Assembly (NCBI GenBank): GCA_016210785.1
Contig: JACQTN010000432.1
Location: forward strand, 1-7,735
Length of the DNA stretch: 7,735 bases
Direction of reading: 5' to 3'
Origin: Armatimonadota bacterium
GTDB taxonomy: Bacteria > Sysuimicrobiota > Sysuimicrobiia > Sysuimicrobiales > JACQTN01
The translations under genes and the position numbers were made by a program. The notes beneath the pieces were generated by a model. That model had not been told where the DNA came from and did no database searches. It saw only the letters and a list, made by a program, of their open reading frames with translations. This document shows, one piece after another, positions 1-5,754 of this stretch (position 1 is the stretch's first letter; every line of letters begins with the position of its first letter).

Positions 1-214
1 CCTGGCGCATGCGGGAGCGGAGCTGGTCGGTGTACTGGTCCAGCGACATGCGCGTCTCGCGCCGGACCTCCTCGTACTCCTGCGGTTCGAAGACGTGGAT
101 GGCGACCAGCTCGGCGCCCATCTGGCGGGCCAGGCCGGCCGCGCTGGCCACCAGCGGCTCCGACACCGACGACAGGTCGGTCGCCACCAGCACACGCGGT
201 GTCCGGCTTTCCAT
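1..214 (-). CDS. Universal stress protein (UspA family), N-terminal part, cut by window edge
   Basis: The minus-strand frame opens with M-E-S-R-T-P-R-V-L-V-A-T-D-L-S and is open for 71 codons to the window edge, so the stop lies outside. The first beta strand (RVLVATDLS), the following helix (VASAAGLARQMGA) and second strand (ELVAIHVFEP) are the standard opening of the UspA alpha/beta fold, whose members run to about 140-150 residues. UspA proteins are cytoplasmic, often ATP-binding, stress-associated proteins; the C-terminal ATP-binding glycine motif would lie outside the window and cannot be judged. Start choice: ATGs occur at 220 and 214. A near-perfect Shine-Dalgarno (GAGGTGAT, 219-226) overlaps the ATG at 220 and sits correctly before the ATG at 214, so 214 is preferred. 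The gene lies 117 bases after the thioredoxin-like gene on the same strand and may have its own promoter; none is convincing. Confidence 0.82.
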   Translation of the reverse strand, partial: MESRTPRVLVATDLSSVSEPLVASAAGLARQMGAELVAIHVFEPQEYEEVRRETRMSLDQYTDQLRSRMRQ

Positions 215-218
215 CACC

Positions 219-226
219 ATCACCTC
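219..226 (-). promoter_or_regulatory. Ribosome binding site deciding the universal stress protein start
   Basis: The minus strand reads GAGGTGAT, an 8-base match to the anti-Shine-Dalgarno complement. It ends four bases before the ATG at 214 and overlaps the alternative ATG at 220, which it therefore argues against. Confidence 0.6.
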
Positions 227-331
227 GCCTGCCCCGGAGTCACCCTCCTCAGCATAGGGCGCGCGCCGGCAGGCCAGCATCGGGCGGACGGATGATCCGG
301 GGTCCGCTAGGCGCCCGAGCAGCCTGCACCA

Positions 332-778
332 TTATCTCAGCAGGCGGGTGACCTCCGCGGTCAGCGTGCCTTCCGGGACCACGCCGGCGAAACTCTTCAC
401 CAGCCTGCCCCGAGGATCGATCAGAAAGACCTGGGGATGGCTGGTGATGTCGAAGTCGCGAACCGCGGCCTCCGAGTCCGCCGCGTTGACTTCGTGGTAG
501 TGAAAGGTGAGCCGGTCGCCGAACCGTGCCTTCAATGAAGCCATCACGGGCTTCATGATGTCGCAGGCTGGTCAGCCGCCGGGATGGTGGGGCGTGGGGT
601 CGGACCAGAAAAAGGCCACCGTGGGCCGCCGGCCGTCGGCGTAGGCCGCGTAGGCGGGCTGCCGCATCCAGGTGGCGAGCAGCGCCACCGCGACCACCAG
701 CACCACCCCTGCCAGGGCCCACACATACGTGGGCACGCGCCGGCCCGCCGGCCGGCGTCCTCTCTGCTGGCGCTTCAC
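332..778 (-). CDS. Membrane-anchored thioredoxin-fold protein with in-frame TGA at the active site; probable selenoprotein (UxxC)
   Basis: Reading through one in-frame TGA (codon 69) gives a 148-residue protein. Residues 1-16 are basic, 17-37 form one hydrophobic membrane segment, and the rest is a thioredoxin fold outside the cytoplasm: strand TVAFFW (about 53-58), then GG-U69-P-A-C72-D-I-M-K-P, a helix, strand LTFHYHEVNAAD, the cis-proline loop ITSHP (Pro115) followed by VFLIDPRGRLV, and a C-terminal helix. The TGA falls exactly on the nucleophilic first cysteine of CxxC, the resolving Cys72 is intact, and homology continues without frame change. The stop is TAA. The start is GTG at 778 behind a strong ribosome binding site. 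It lies 34 bases after porB and is probably co-transcribed with it. Likely role: thiol-disulfide redox chemistry of an exported or membrane substrate; the partner is unknown. Alternatives: a nonsense-mutated pseudogene or a sequencing error in a TGC/TGT codon. A standard gene call would give a 68-residue stub plus a 74-residue fragment. Confidence 0.75.
535..556 (-). promoter_or_regulatory. SECIS-like hairpin just downstream of the UGA
   Basis: On the mRNA strand AUGAAGCC (556-549) pairs perfectly with GGCUUCAU (542-535), enclosing the loop CGUGAU (548-543). The stem begins 15 nt after the UGA and the loop 23 nt after it. Bacterial SECIS elements are known to lie inside the coding region right after the UGA, with an apical loop roughly 16-37 nt downstream and a G in the first two loop positions; here the second loop base is G, followed by U. 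A weaker overlapping stem (CAUCA with UGAUG) competes. The geometry is seen directly; SelB binding is inferred. Confidence 0.62.
572..574 (-). other. In-frame UGA, candidate selenocysteine codon
   Basis: This TGA is in frame with the GTG at 778 and the TAA at 332-334. It takes the place of the first cysteine of a thioredoxin CxxC motif (U-P-A-C). TGA acts as the terminal stop of porG, the fusion gene, porA, porB, the nitroreductase-family gene and the ferritin gene, so it is not globally reassigned; recoding would have to be local. Confidence 0.72.
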
Positions 779-816
779 CGCGTCACCTCCTCGTTGGCGT
801 CGCCGGGGTCACTCAT
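775..816 (-). CDS. Possible 13-codon linker ORF between porB and the selenoprotein gene
   Basis: An ATG at 816 overlaps the porB stop (ATGA) and opens the frame MSDPGDANEEVTR, whose TGA stop overlaps the GTG start of the thioredoxin-like gene (GTGA). The ribosome binding site of the next gene lies inside it. It would couple translation of porB to the selenoprotein gene. No homology can be judged at this length, and it may be chance. Confidence 0.2.
   Translation of the reverse strand: MSDPGDANEEVTR
783..792 (-). promoter_or_regulatory. Strong ribosome binding site of the thioredoxin-like selenoprotein gene
   Basis: The minus strand reads GAGGAGGTGA, ending four bases before the GTG start at 778. 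Such a strong site in front of a non-ATG start argues that the gene is actively translated rather than a decayed remnant. Confidence 0.65.
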
Positions 817-1796
817 CCGTGCGGGACCACATCACCCGGCCGCCCGTGCCCGTCCAGGGCGGACGGAATCCCGATCGGCGGCCCGCCGTGCGTCCGCAGG
901 TGCCAGTCCTCCAGATCCACCCAACGCGCGTCCACCATGGACTGGATGTGGGCGGCCTGCTCCTCCGTCAGGTGGGCGAAACGCCCCTGCAGGCTCAGGT
1001 ACTCCGCCACCGGCACGGTGGGCGCGCTCATGTTGAGCGTCAGCCGCACGCCGTCCTCGACCTCGTACAGGGGGAAGACACCGGAGGCCACGGCCAGGCG
1101 CGCCGCCTTGATGACCAGGCTGCTGTCCACCTTCCACCCGGGCGGGCACGGCGCCAGCAGGTGGAGGAAGCGGAAGCCGCGCACGCCCAGCGCCCGCGTC
1201 ACCTTCCGCACCAGGTCGTCGGGATGGGCCACCGTGGTGGTGGCGGCGTAGGGGATGCGGTGGGCGGCCAGGATGCCCACGATGTCCTTCTTGGGCCGGT
1301 CCTGCGGCCGCGCCGCGGGGGTCGTGGCGGTCCACGCGCCCCACGGGGTGGCGCTGCTGCGCTGGATGCCGGTGTTCATGTACGCCTCGTTGTCGTAGCA
1401 GACGTAGATCATGTCCTCGTCGCGCTCCGCGGCGGAGGAGATGGCCTGGAAGCCGATGTCGAAGGTGCCGCCGTCGCCCGCCCAGGCCATCACCGTGGTG
1501 GGCGGGGCACCGACGGCGTCCAGCCCGGCCCGCAGGCCGGTGGCCGCCGCGGCCGCAGTCTCGAAGGCGGTGTGCAGCAGCGGCACGCGCAGGGCGTGGG
1601 TGGGGAAGGACCCGTCGATGATGGTCCAGCACGCCGCCGGCAGCACCACCATCACCCGATCGCCGGTGGCCTTGAGCACCAGGCGCATGGCCAGCGCGGC
1701 TCCGCAGCCCTGGCAGGCCACGTGTCCCGGATGCAGGTACTCCTCCCGCGACAGTTCAGACCATCCCGTGTTCATGCCGCCCCATCCGGTGTTCAT
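813..1796 (-). CDS. porB: 2-oxoacid:ferredoxin oxidoreductase, beta (thiamine diphosphate) subunit, PorB type
   Basis: This 327-residue protein is the TPP-binding beta subunit of a pyruvate:ferredoxin-type oxidoreductase, which converts a 2-oxoacid plus CoA to acyl-CoA and CO2, or the reverse. The thiamine diphosphate motif is G107-D-G-G followed by D135-N-E-A-Y-M-N141-T-G-I-Q-R-S-S. Four cysteines typical of the [4Fe-4S] site next to TPP are present: C28 and C31 (HVACQGCG), C56 (LPAACW) and C217 (APCPPGW). The usual length and all key residues argue for a working enzyme. The ATG at 1796 overlaps the porA stop (ATGA) and follows GGGAGG at good spacing. The first residues carry a duplicated MNTGW, so the ATG at 1775 is a fallback start. 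The gene is the last of the four por genes and is followed by the thioredoxin-like gene. The substrate (pyruvate, 2-oxoisovalerate or other) cannot be fixed; the closest resemblance by eye is to pyruvate synthase-like PorB. Confidence 0.9.
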   Translation of the reverse strand: MNTGWGGMNTGWSELSREEYLHPGHVACQGCGAALAMRLVLKATGDRVMVVLPAACWTIIDGSFPTHALRVPLLHTAFETAAAAATGLRAGLDAVGAPPTTVMAWAGDGGTFDIGFQAISSAAERDEDMIYVCYDNEAYMNTGIQRSSATPWGAWTATTPAARPQDRPKKDIVGILAAHRIPYAATTTVAHPDDLVRKVTRALGVRGFRFLHLLAPCPPGWKVDSSLVIKAARLAVASGVFPLYEVEDGVRLTLNMSAPTVPVAEYLSLQGRFAHLTEEQAAHIQSMVDARWVDLEDWHLRTHGGPPIGIPSALDGHGRPGDVVPHG

Positions 1797-1799
1797 GCC
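1761..1799 (-). repeat. Tandem near-identical 18-base repeat spanning the porB start
   Basis: Bases 1782-1799 and 1761-1778 match at 17 of 18 positions and are spaced 21 bases apart, so the repeat keeps frame. It duplicates the GGC-ATG start context and gives an N-terminus MNTGWGG-MNTGW. Each copy carries an in-frame ATG. Confidence 0.85.
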
Positions 1800-3010
1800 A
1801 GCGCCTCCCTCCGCTCCGCGGGCACGGGGATCTCCGACGGCGGAGCGCCGGTGCCCCACCAGATCAGGTCCTCGCCGCCCTCCCGCCGCTCCACGTCCGC
1901 CACGATGCCGGCGATGTCCTCCGGCCGCACGTCGCGGCCACCGAGGCCGAGGACGTACCCGCTCACGGATGGGCGCGCCGGTTCGCTGAACAGCGCCGAC
2001 TTCACCTCCGCGTGCAGGATGCCGTGGTGGCCCGGGGAGAGGTTGCGGTCCAGCACCGCCACGCGCCGCGCGCCGCGCAGCGCCCGCCGGATCGCGCCAA
2101 AGGGGAAGGGCCGCATCACGCGCACGCGCAGCAGGCCGACGCGCCGTCCCTCCCGCCGCAGTTGCGCGATCGCCGCGCGCGCCGTGGTGGCCATGGACCC
2201 GACAACCATCAGCACCGTCTCCGCGTCCTCCATCATCTCCGCGTGCAGCAGGCCGTACCCGCGGCCGAAGGCCACCGCAAACCGCGCTCCCTCCTCCTCG
2301 ATCACGCCGGCGGCACGCGCCATGGCCTGCTGGAGCCGCAGCCGGAACTCCAGGTAGCGCCCCGGGTCGGCCAGGCCGCCGAAGGCGCGGGGCTCGCCGG
2401 GCCTCAATCGATACGGCGCCTCGAAGTCAGGAAGGAACAGGTCCACCCGGTGGCCCGCGTAGACCTCCACCGGCTCGGCGGTGTGGGAGAGCAAGAAGCC
2501 GTCCAGGTTCACCATGGTGGGCAGCAGCACGCGCTCGGAGACGGCATAGGCCAGGAGGATGGAGTCCAGCACCTCCTGGTTGGACTCCGCGTAGACCTGC
2601 ATCCACCCGGTGTCGCGCTGGCTGAGGGCGTCGGTGTGGTCGGCCCACACCGACCACGGCGGCGCCAGCGCCCGGTTCACGTTGGCCATCACGATGGGCA
2701 GTCGCGCCCCGGCGGTCCAGTGCAGCATCTCATGCATCAAGGCCAGACCCTGGGAAGAGGTGGCGGTGAAGGTGCGTGCGCCCACCGCCGCCGCGGCGAA
2801 GCACGCCGCCATGGCGGAGTGCTCCGATTCCACGTTGACGAAGCGGGCGGCCAACTCCCCGCGGGCCACCATCTCGGCGAGCCGTTCCACGATCTGCGTC
2901 TGCGGCGTGATGGGATAGGCGGCGATGGTCTGCACGCGGGCCAGGCAGACGCCCTCGGCCACCGCCTCGTTGCCGGTCAGCACCCGGCTCTCTGTCCAGG
3001 CGATCGTCAT
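1793..3010 (-). CDS. porA: 2-oxoacid:ferredoxin oxidoreductase, alpha subunit, PorA type
   Basis: This 405-residue protein is the alpha subunit of the same complex; together with PorB it forms the TPP active site. The opening TGNEAVAEG, the block YPITPQT (residues 32-38) and VNVESEHSAMAA (58-69) are signature segments of PorA/KorA, the last carrying the conserved glutamate (E63) expected near TPP. The TSSQGLALMHE segment and the C-terminal transketolase-like domain, with VGSMATTARAA and VRVMRPFP, follow in the usual order and length. The ATG at 3010 is chosen because it overlaps the stop of the preceding gene (ATGA), follows GAGGTG at good spacing, and gives the canonical N-terminus; an upstream extension in the same frame reads as the shadow of the ferredoxin domain. 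Its TGA overlaps the porB ATG in the same way, so the two subunits are translationally coupled. Confidence 0.92.
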   Translation of the reverse strand: MTIAWTESRVLTGNEAVAEGVCLARVQTIAAYPITPQTQIVERLAEMVARGELAARFVNVESEHSAMAACFAAAAVGARTFTATSSQGLALMHEMLHWTAGARLPIVMANVNRALAPPWSVWADHTDALSQRDTGWMQVYAESNQEVLDSILLAYAVSERVLLPTMVNLDGFLLSHTAEPVEVYAGHRVDLFLPDFEAPYRLRPGEPRAFGGLADPGRYLEFRLRLQQAMARAAGVIEEEGARFAVAFGRGYGLLHAEMMEDAETVLMVVGSMATTARAAIAQLRREGRRVGLLRVRVMRPFPFGAIRRALRGARRVAVLDRNLSPGHHGILHAEVKSALFSEPARPSVSGYVLGLGGRDVRPEDIAGIVADVERREGGEDLIWWGTGAPPSEIPVPAERREALA

Positions 3011-4692
3011 GCCCGCACCTCTACTTTCGCCTCGTCCACCAGCGCGATGATCCCCCGCGGGCACTCCACCACGCAGATGCCGCAGCCCTTGCAGTAGTCC
3101 AGGGTGACGCGCGGGATCGCATCCTCGGCCCCGAGTTCGATGGCCGCGTCGGGGCAGAAGGCCCAACAGTTGGCACACACGGTGCAGGTGCCGCAGACGA
3201 AGCAGCGGGCCGCCTCTTCCATCGCCTGCACCAGATCGATGCCTCCGATCTCCTCCTCAAAGGTCAGGCGGCGCGTCTCCACCGGCAGCGCCGGCTGCAC
3301 CGTCCGGGGAGCGCGGCGGAAGTAGTCCAGGTTGATGCCCTTGATGGAGACGGTGGGCAGCAGGCGCTCCGGTGCCGCGGGCGGCTCCCCTCTCAGGCGA
3401 CGATCGATGGCCAGCGCGGCGCGCCGTCCCCACGCGATGGCCTCCGAGACGGTTGCCGGCCCGGTGATCAGGTCGCCGCCCAGGTACAGCCACCCCTCCG
3501 CGGTCGCGCCGGTGGCCTTGTCCGCCCGTGCCCATCCCTGCTCGTCGAGCACCTCTTTGGGCAGGAATTTAGTCTCCGCAACCTCGCCGATGGCGGCGAT
3601 GGCGCCGTCGCACTCGAAGGAGTGCTCGGAGCCGGGCACCGGCACCGGACGGCGCCGGCCGGAGCGGTCGGGCTCGCCGAGCTGCATCGTGACCAGCGTC
3701 AGGCGCAGGTGGCCGTCGACGCGCTCCGCGACCACGGGCAGCGTGAGGAACTCGAAGGTGACGCCGTCGGCGATGGCGTGCTCCACCTCTTCCTCGATGG
3801 CCGGCATCTCCTTGCGGGTGCGCCGGTACAGCACGACCGCGCGCGCCCCCAGCCGGACCAGCGTGCGCGCCACGTCGATGGCGACGTTGCCGCCGCCGAC
3901 AACCGCCACGGTGCCGCTGGCCGAGGTGATCTCGCCGCGCCGCACGCCCCGCAGGAACTCCAGCCCCCGCGTCAGGTGCTCCTCGCCCGGGGCGCCCAGA
4001 CCGCGCTCGCCGTGGGCACCCGTGGCGGCGAAGACCACGTCGTGGGCGGCCAGCAGATCCGCCAGCGGCATGTCGCTGCCGATCTCCACGCCGCACCGGA
4101 AGACAACGCCCATGCGCCGCAGACCCTCGATCTCCGCGTCCAGGATCTCCGCGGGGAGGCGGTAGGCGGGGATGGCGTCGCGCAGCATGCCGCCCGGCTC
4201 CGCCTCGCGCTCGTAGATGGTGACGTCGTGCCCGCGCGCCCGCAGGTAGAACGCGGCGGCCAGGCCCGCCGGTCCCGACCCCACCACGGCCACGCGCCGG
4301 CCGGTGCTCACGTCGGGCGGCGCGCCCTTGCGGTGCAGCAACGCGTCGCCCAGGAAGCGCTCCACGGCGCGGATGTTGATAGGCTCGTCGTACCGGCCGC
4401 GGTTGCATCCCACCTGGCACGGGTGCGGGCACACGCGGGCGGTGATGGCGGGGAACGGGTTGTGATTCAGCAGGGACGCGCCCGCGGCGGGGATGTCGCC
4501 GCGGGCCAGCGCGGTCATCACCTGGGGGATGGGCGCGTGCAGCAGACAGGCCTTGTGGCAGGGCGCCGCCTTCTCCGCGATGACCGGCCGCACGTGCCGC
4601 CAGCTCCCGGTGCGGTTGGCCCGGGTGTCGGTGCTAGAGAGGGGAACCTCTGGAAGATCGTGGGGTACCGCCGGGATCCCGCTGCCGCTCAT
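3007..4692 (-). CDS. Fusion of GltD-like FAD/NAD(P) oxidoreductase with PorD-type 2x[4Fe-4S] ferredoxin domain
   Basis: The protein has 561 residues in three parts. Residues about 40-120 are the GltD/Fer4_20-type N-domain with C45, C49 and the group C88-C92-C96 (RVCPHPCQVGC). Residues about 130-440 are the flavoprotein core: FAD-binding GSGPAGLAAAFYL (138-150), EREAEPGGMLR, a second Rossmann motif VVGGGNVAIDVAR (264-276) and a final FAD motif LYLGGDLITGPATVSEAIAWGR (402-423). The arginines in LYRRTRKEMPA suggest NADPH preference, by analogy with GltD. Residues about 495-550 hold two ferredoxin clusters, C503-C506-C509-C513-P and C534-C537-C540-C544-P, as in the PorD delta subunit, with extra C497 and C500 in front. 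No separate porD exists here, so this gene supplies the delta subunit and links the complex to NAD(P)H. The ATG at 4692 overlaps the porG stop and its TGA overlaps porA. Direction of electron flow is inferred, not seen. Confidence 0.88.
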   Translation of the reverse strand: MSGSGIPAVPHDLPEVPLSSTDTRANRTGSWRHVRPVIAEKAAPCHKACLLHAPIPQVMTALARGDIPAAGASLLNHNPFPAITARVCPHPCQVGCNRGRYDEPINIRAVERFLGDALLHRKGAPPDVSTGRRVAVVGSGPAGLAAAFYLRARGHDVTIYEREAEPGGMLRDAIPAYRLPAEILDAEIEGLRRMGVVFRCGVEIGSDMPLADLLAAHDVVFAATGAHGERGLGAPGEEHLTRGLEFLRGVRRGEITSASGTVAVVGGGNVAIDVARTLVRLGARAVVLYRRTRKEMPAIEEEVEHAIADGVTFEFLTLPVVAERVDGHLRLTLVTMQLGEPDRSGRRRPVPVPGSEHSFECDGAIAAIGEVAETKFLPKEVLDEQGWARADKATGATAEGWLYLGGDLITGPATVSEAIAWGRRAALAIDRRLRGEPPAAPERLLPTVSIKGINLDYFRRAPRTVQPALPVETRRLTFEEEIGGIDLVQAMEEAARCFVCGTCTVCANCWAFCPDAAIELGAEDAIPRVTLDYCKGCGICVVECPRGIIALVDEAKVEVRA

Positions 4693-5267
4693 GCCACCTT
4701 CTCCTCTTCTTCTTTCCGCGTGATGGCGGCGTGCGCATCCCGCGCCGCCTGGACGTTGGCCTCCGCCGAGGCGGGCAGGGCGGCGTGGATCGCTTCAATC
4801 AGCGCGTCCAGCGTCACGATGCCGGTGAGGCTGGCGAAGGCGCCCAGGATGGCGGTGTTGACGATGGGCTGCGCGCGACTGCCCAGCTTGTGCTTGAGGG
4901 CGATCGCCGACGCGTCCACGCCGGCCACCGTGGCCCCCGCGGGCGCAGGCAGCGACCCCACCGGGCGCGACGTGTTGACCAGGACGGTGCCGCCGGGCTC
5001 CAGGCCGGCCAGCACGTCGCCGGCTGCGAGCAGCGTCGGGTCCAGGACGATCGCGTGATCGGGCGAGAGGATCTGGCAGCGCGGCAGGATGGCGTCGCCC
5101 GGCTCCGCGATCCGCACGTAAGCGGTGACCGGAGCCCCCCGCCGCTCCACGCCAAACTGGGGGAACGCCTGCACGAGCCTGCCGGACCGGTGGGCGGCCT
5201 CGGCCAGGAGACGTCCCGCGATCACGGCGCCCTGGCCTCCCCGCCCATGGATGCAGATTTCGATCAT
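4689..5267 (-). CDS. porG: 2-oxoacid:ferredoxin oxidoreductase, gamma subunit, PorG type
   Basis: This 192-residue protein matches the gamma subunit: MIEICIHGRGGQGAV at the N-terminus (the GRGGQG motif, residues 8-13), then AFPQFGVERRGAPVTAYVRI (34-53) and the ending typical of the family. The gamma domain helps bind CoA and packs against the alpha and beta subunits. The ATG at 5267 is chosen because the canonical N-terminus begins there and GGGAGGCGA (5272-5280) lies at ideal spacing; the longer frame to 5339 adds residues unlike the family. It is the first gene of the por operon and its TGA overlaps the start of the GltD/PorD fusion (ATGA). The C-terminus ends in a run of glutamates (RKEEEEKVA), formed by the same purine-rich DNA that gives the next gene its ribosome binding site. 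Confidence 0.9.
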   Translation of the reverse strand: MIEICIHGRGGQGAVIAGRLLAEAAHRSGRLVQAFPQFGVERRGAPVTAYVRIAEPGDAILPRCQILSPDHAIVLDPTLLAAGDVLAGLEPGGTVLVNTSRPVGSLPAPAGATVAGVDASAIALKHKLGSRAQPIVNTAILGAFASLTGIVTLDALIEAIHAALPASAEANVQAARDAHAAITRKEEEEKVA

Positions 5268-5357
5268 CCCATCGCCTCCCGGGATCGCACCGGCCACCAC
5301 CCGCCCGGGCGCGCCGGCTGCCAGCCTGAAACTCCCCACCCAGCCTAATCCGGGGCG

Positions 5358-5375
5358 CCCGAGACCGCCCTCGGG
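5358..5375. other. Perfect 6-bp hairpin upstream of porG
   Basis: CCCGAG and CTCGGG enclose the loop ACCGCC. There is no T tract on either side, so it is not a clear intrinsic terminator. Lying about 90 bases before the porG start, it could be a leader structure or an operator half-site pair; function is unknown. Confidence 0.35.
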
Positions 5376-5379
5376 TCAC

Positions 5380-5507
5380 TAGCGGATTGTGGGTAGGGCC
5401 GGCGGTGGATTTGCCGCGGGCGCGCGCAGACGCACGAATCAGGCGCAGGCAGGGGCGCGACGTGGCGCGCGCACACTGACTTGCCGGCTCAACCCAAGAA
5501 TCCGCTA
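5380..5507. repeat. Imperfect ~25-bp inverted repeats bounding 128 bases; MITE-like or insertion-sequence remnant
   Basis: The left arm (5380-5403) and the reverse complement of the right arm (5483-5507) share TAGCGGATT at the tip, GGGT in the middle and GCCGGC at the inner end, with three mismatches and one gap over 25 columns. Directly outside both tips is CAC (5377-5379 and 5508-5510), a possible 3-base target duplication. Alternatively the outermost TA is the duplicated target, as in the IS630/mariner type. The interior has no transposase frame. It lies in the leader of the por operon, so it may carry or have displaced the promoter. Confidence 0.45.
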
Positions 5508-5547
5508 CACGAATTTTCGGGGGCCAGGCGCTGCCGGGGGGGTACAC

Positions 5548-5568
5548 GGTGCTTCCTGATCAAGCACC
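5548..5568. other. Perfect 7-bp stem with 7-nt loop in the intergenic region
   Basis: GGTGCTT pairs with AAGCACC around the loop CCTGATC (minus strand GATCAGG). The shape resembles a tRNA anticodon arm, but no matching acceptor, D or T arms surround it. No T run follows on either strand. It lies 187 bases past the end of the nitroreductase-family gene; function is unknown. Confidence 0.35.
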
Positions 5569-5754
5569 ACCCACCCGGCTTCTGAGCACCCCCCACCGCC
5601 CAGAAGGCGGTTGGGGCCGGCAATTTCGTGGACAGGTTGGTGGGGCCGGGCAGTGGCTCGGCCCTCCGGGGTTGCCTGAGGAACACGGATCTTGCGCGGG
5701 TCCCGGCCCGGGACGCGTCCGTGGGACCCTTGCCCGGGCACGATCATAAGGTGG

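Larger units (their letters stand above)
5268..5754. other. 487-base non-coding region upstream of the por operon
   Basis: No reading frame here looks like a real protein on either strand; the frames that cross it have arbitrary composition. It must hold the promoter of the por operon, but I see no convincing -35/-10 pair. It contains an inverted-repeat pair at 5380-5507, hairpins at 5358-5375 and 5548-5568, a longer-looped stem (CTTCTG at 5579-5584 with CAGAAG at 5601-5606), and runs of C and G. No tRNA or rRNA could be built from it. Confidence 0.6.

Noticed and set aside
220..255. An 11-codon frame (MLRRVTPGQAR) ahead of the universal stress protein, ending on TGATG
   Set aside because: It has no ribosome binding site and no visible attenuator structure, so the overlap is probably chance.
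332..556. A separate 74-residue thioredoxin-like gene starting at the ATG at 556
   Set aside because: It would lack the first strand, the active site and any ribosome binding site. The upstream frame is continuous with it through a single TGA, so one recoded gene fits better.
672..2357. A 561-residue plus-strand frame antisense to porB and porA
   Set aside because: Long antisense open frames are common in GC-rich genes. Its sequence is rich in R, G, H and A without any recognisable domain, while the opposite strand has full PorA and PorB.
5521..5640. Selenocysteine tRNA (selC) on the minus strand, since the loop at 5555-5561 reads GATCAGG with UCA in the anticodon position
   Set aside because: The base before the anticodon is A instead of the near-universal U, and no 8-bp acceptor stem, D arm or T arm with a GTTCGA-like loop can be placed around it.
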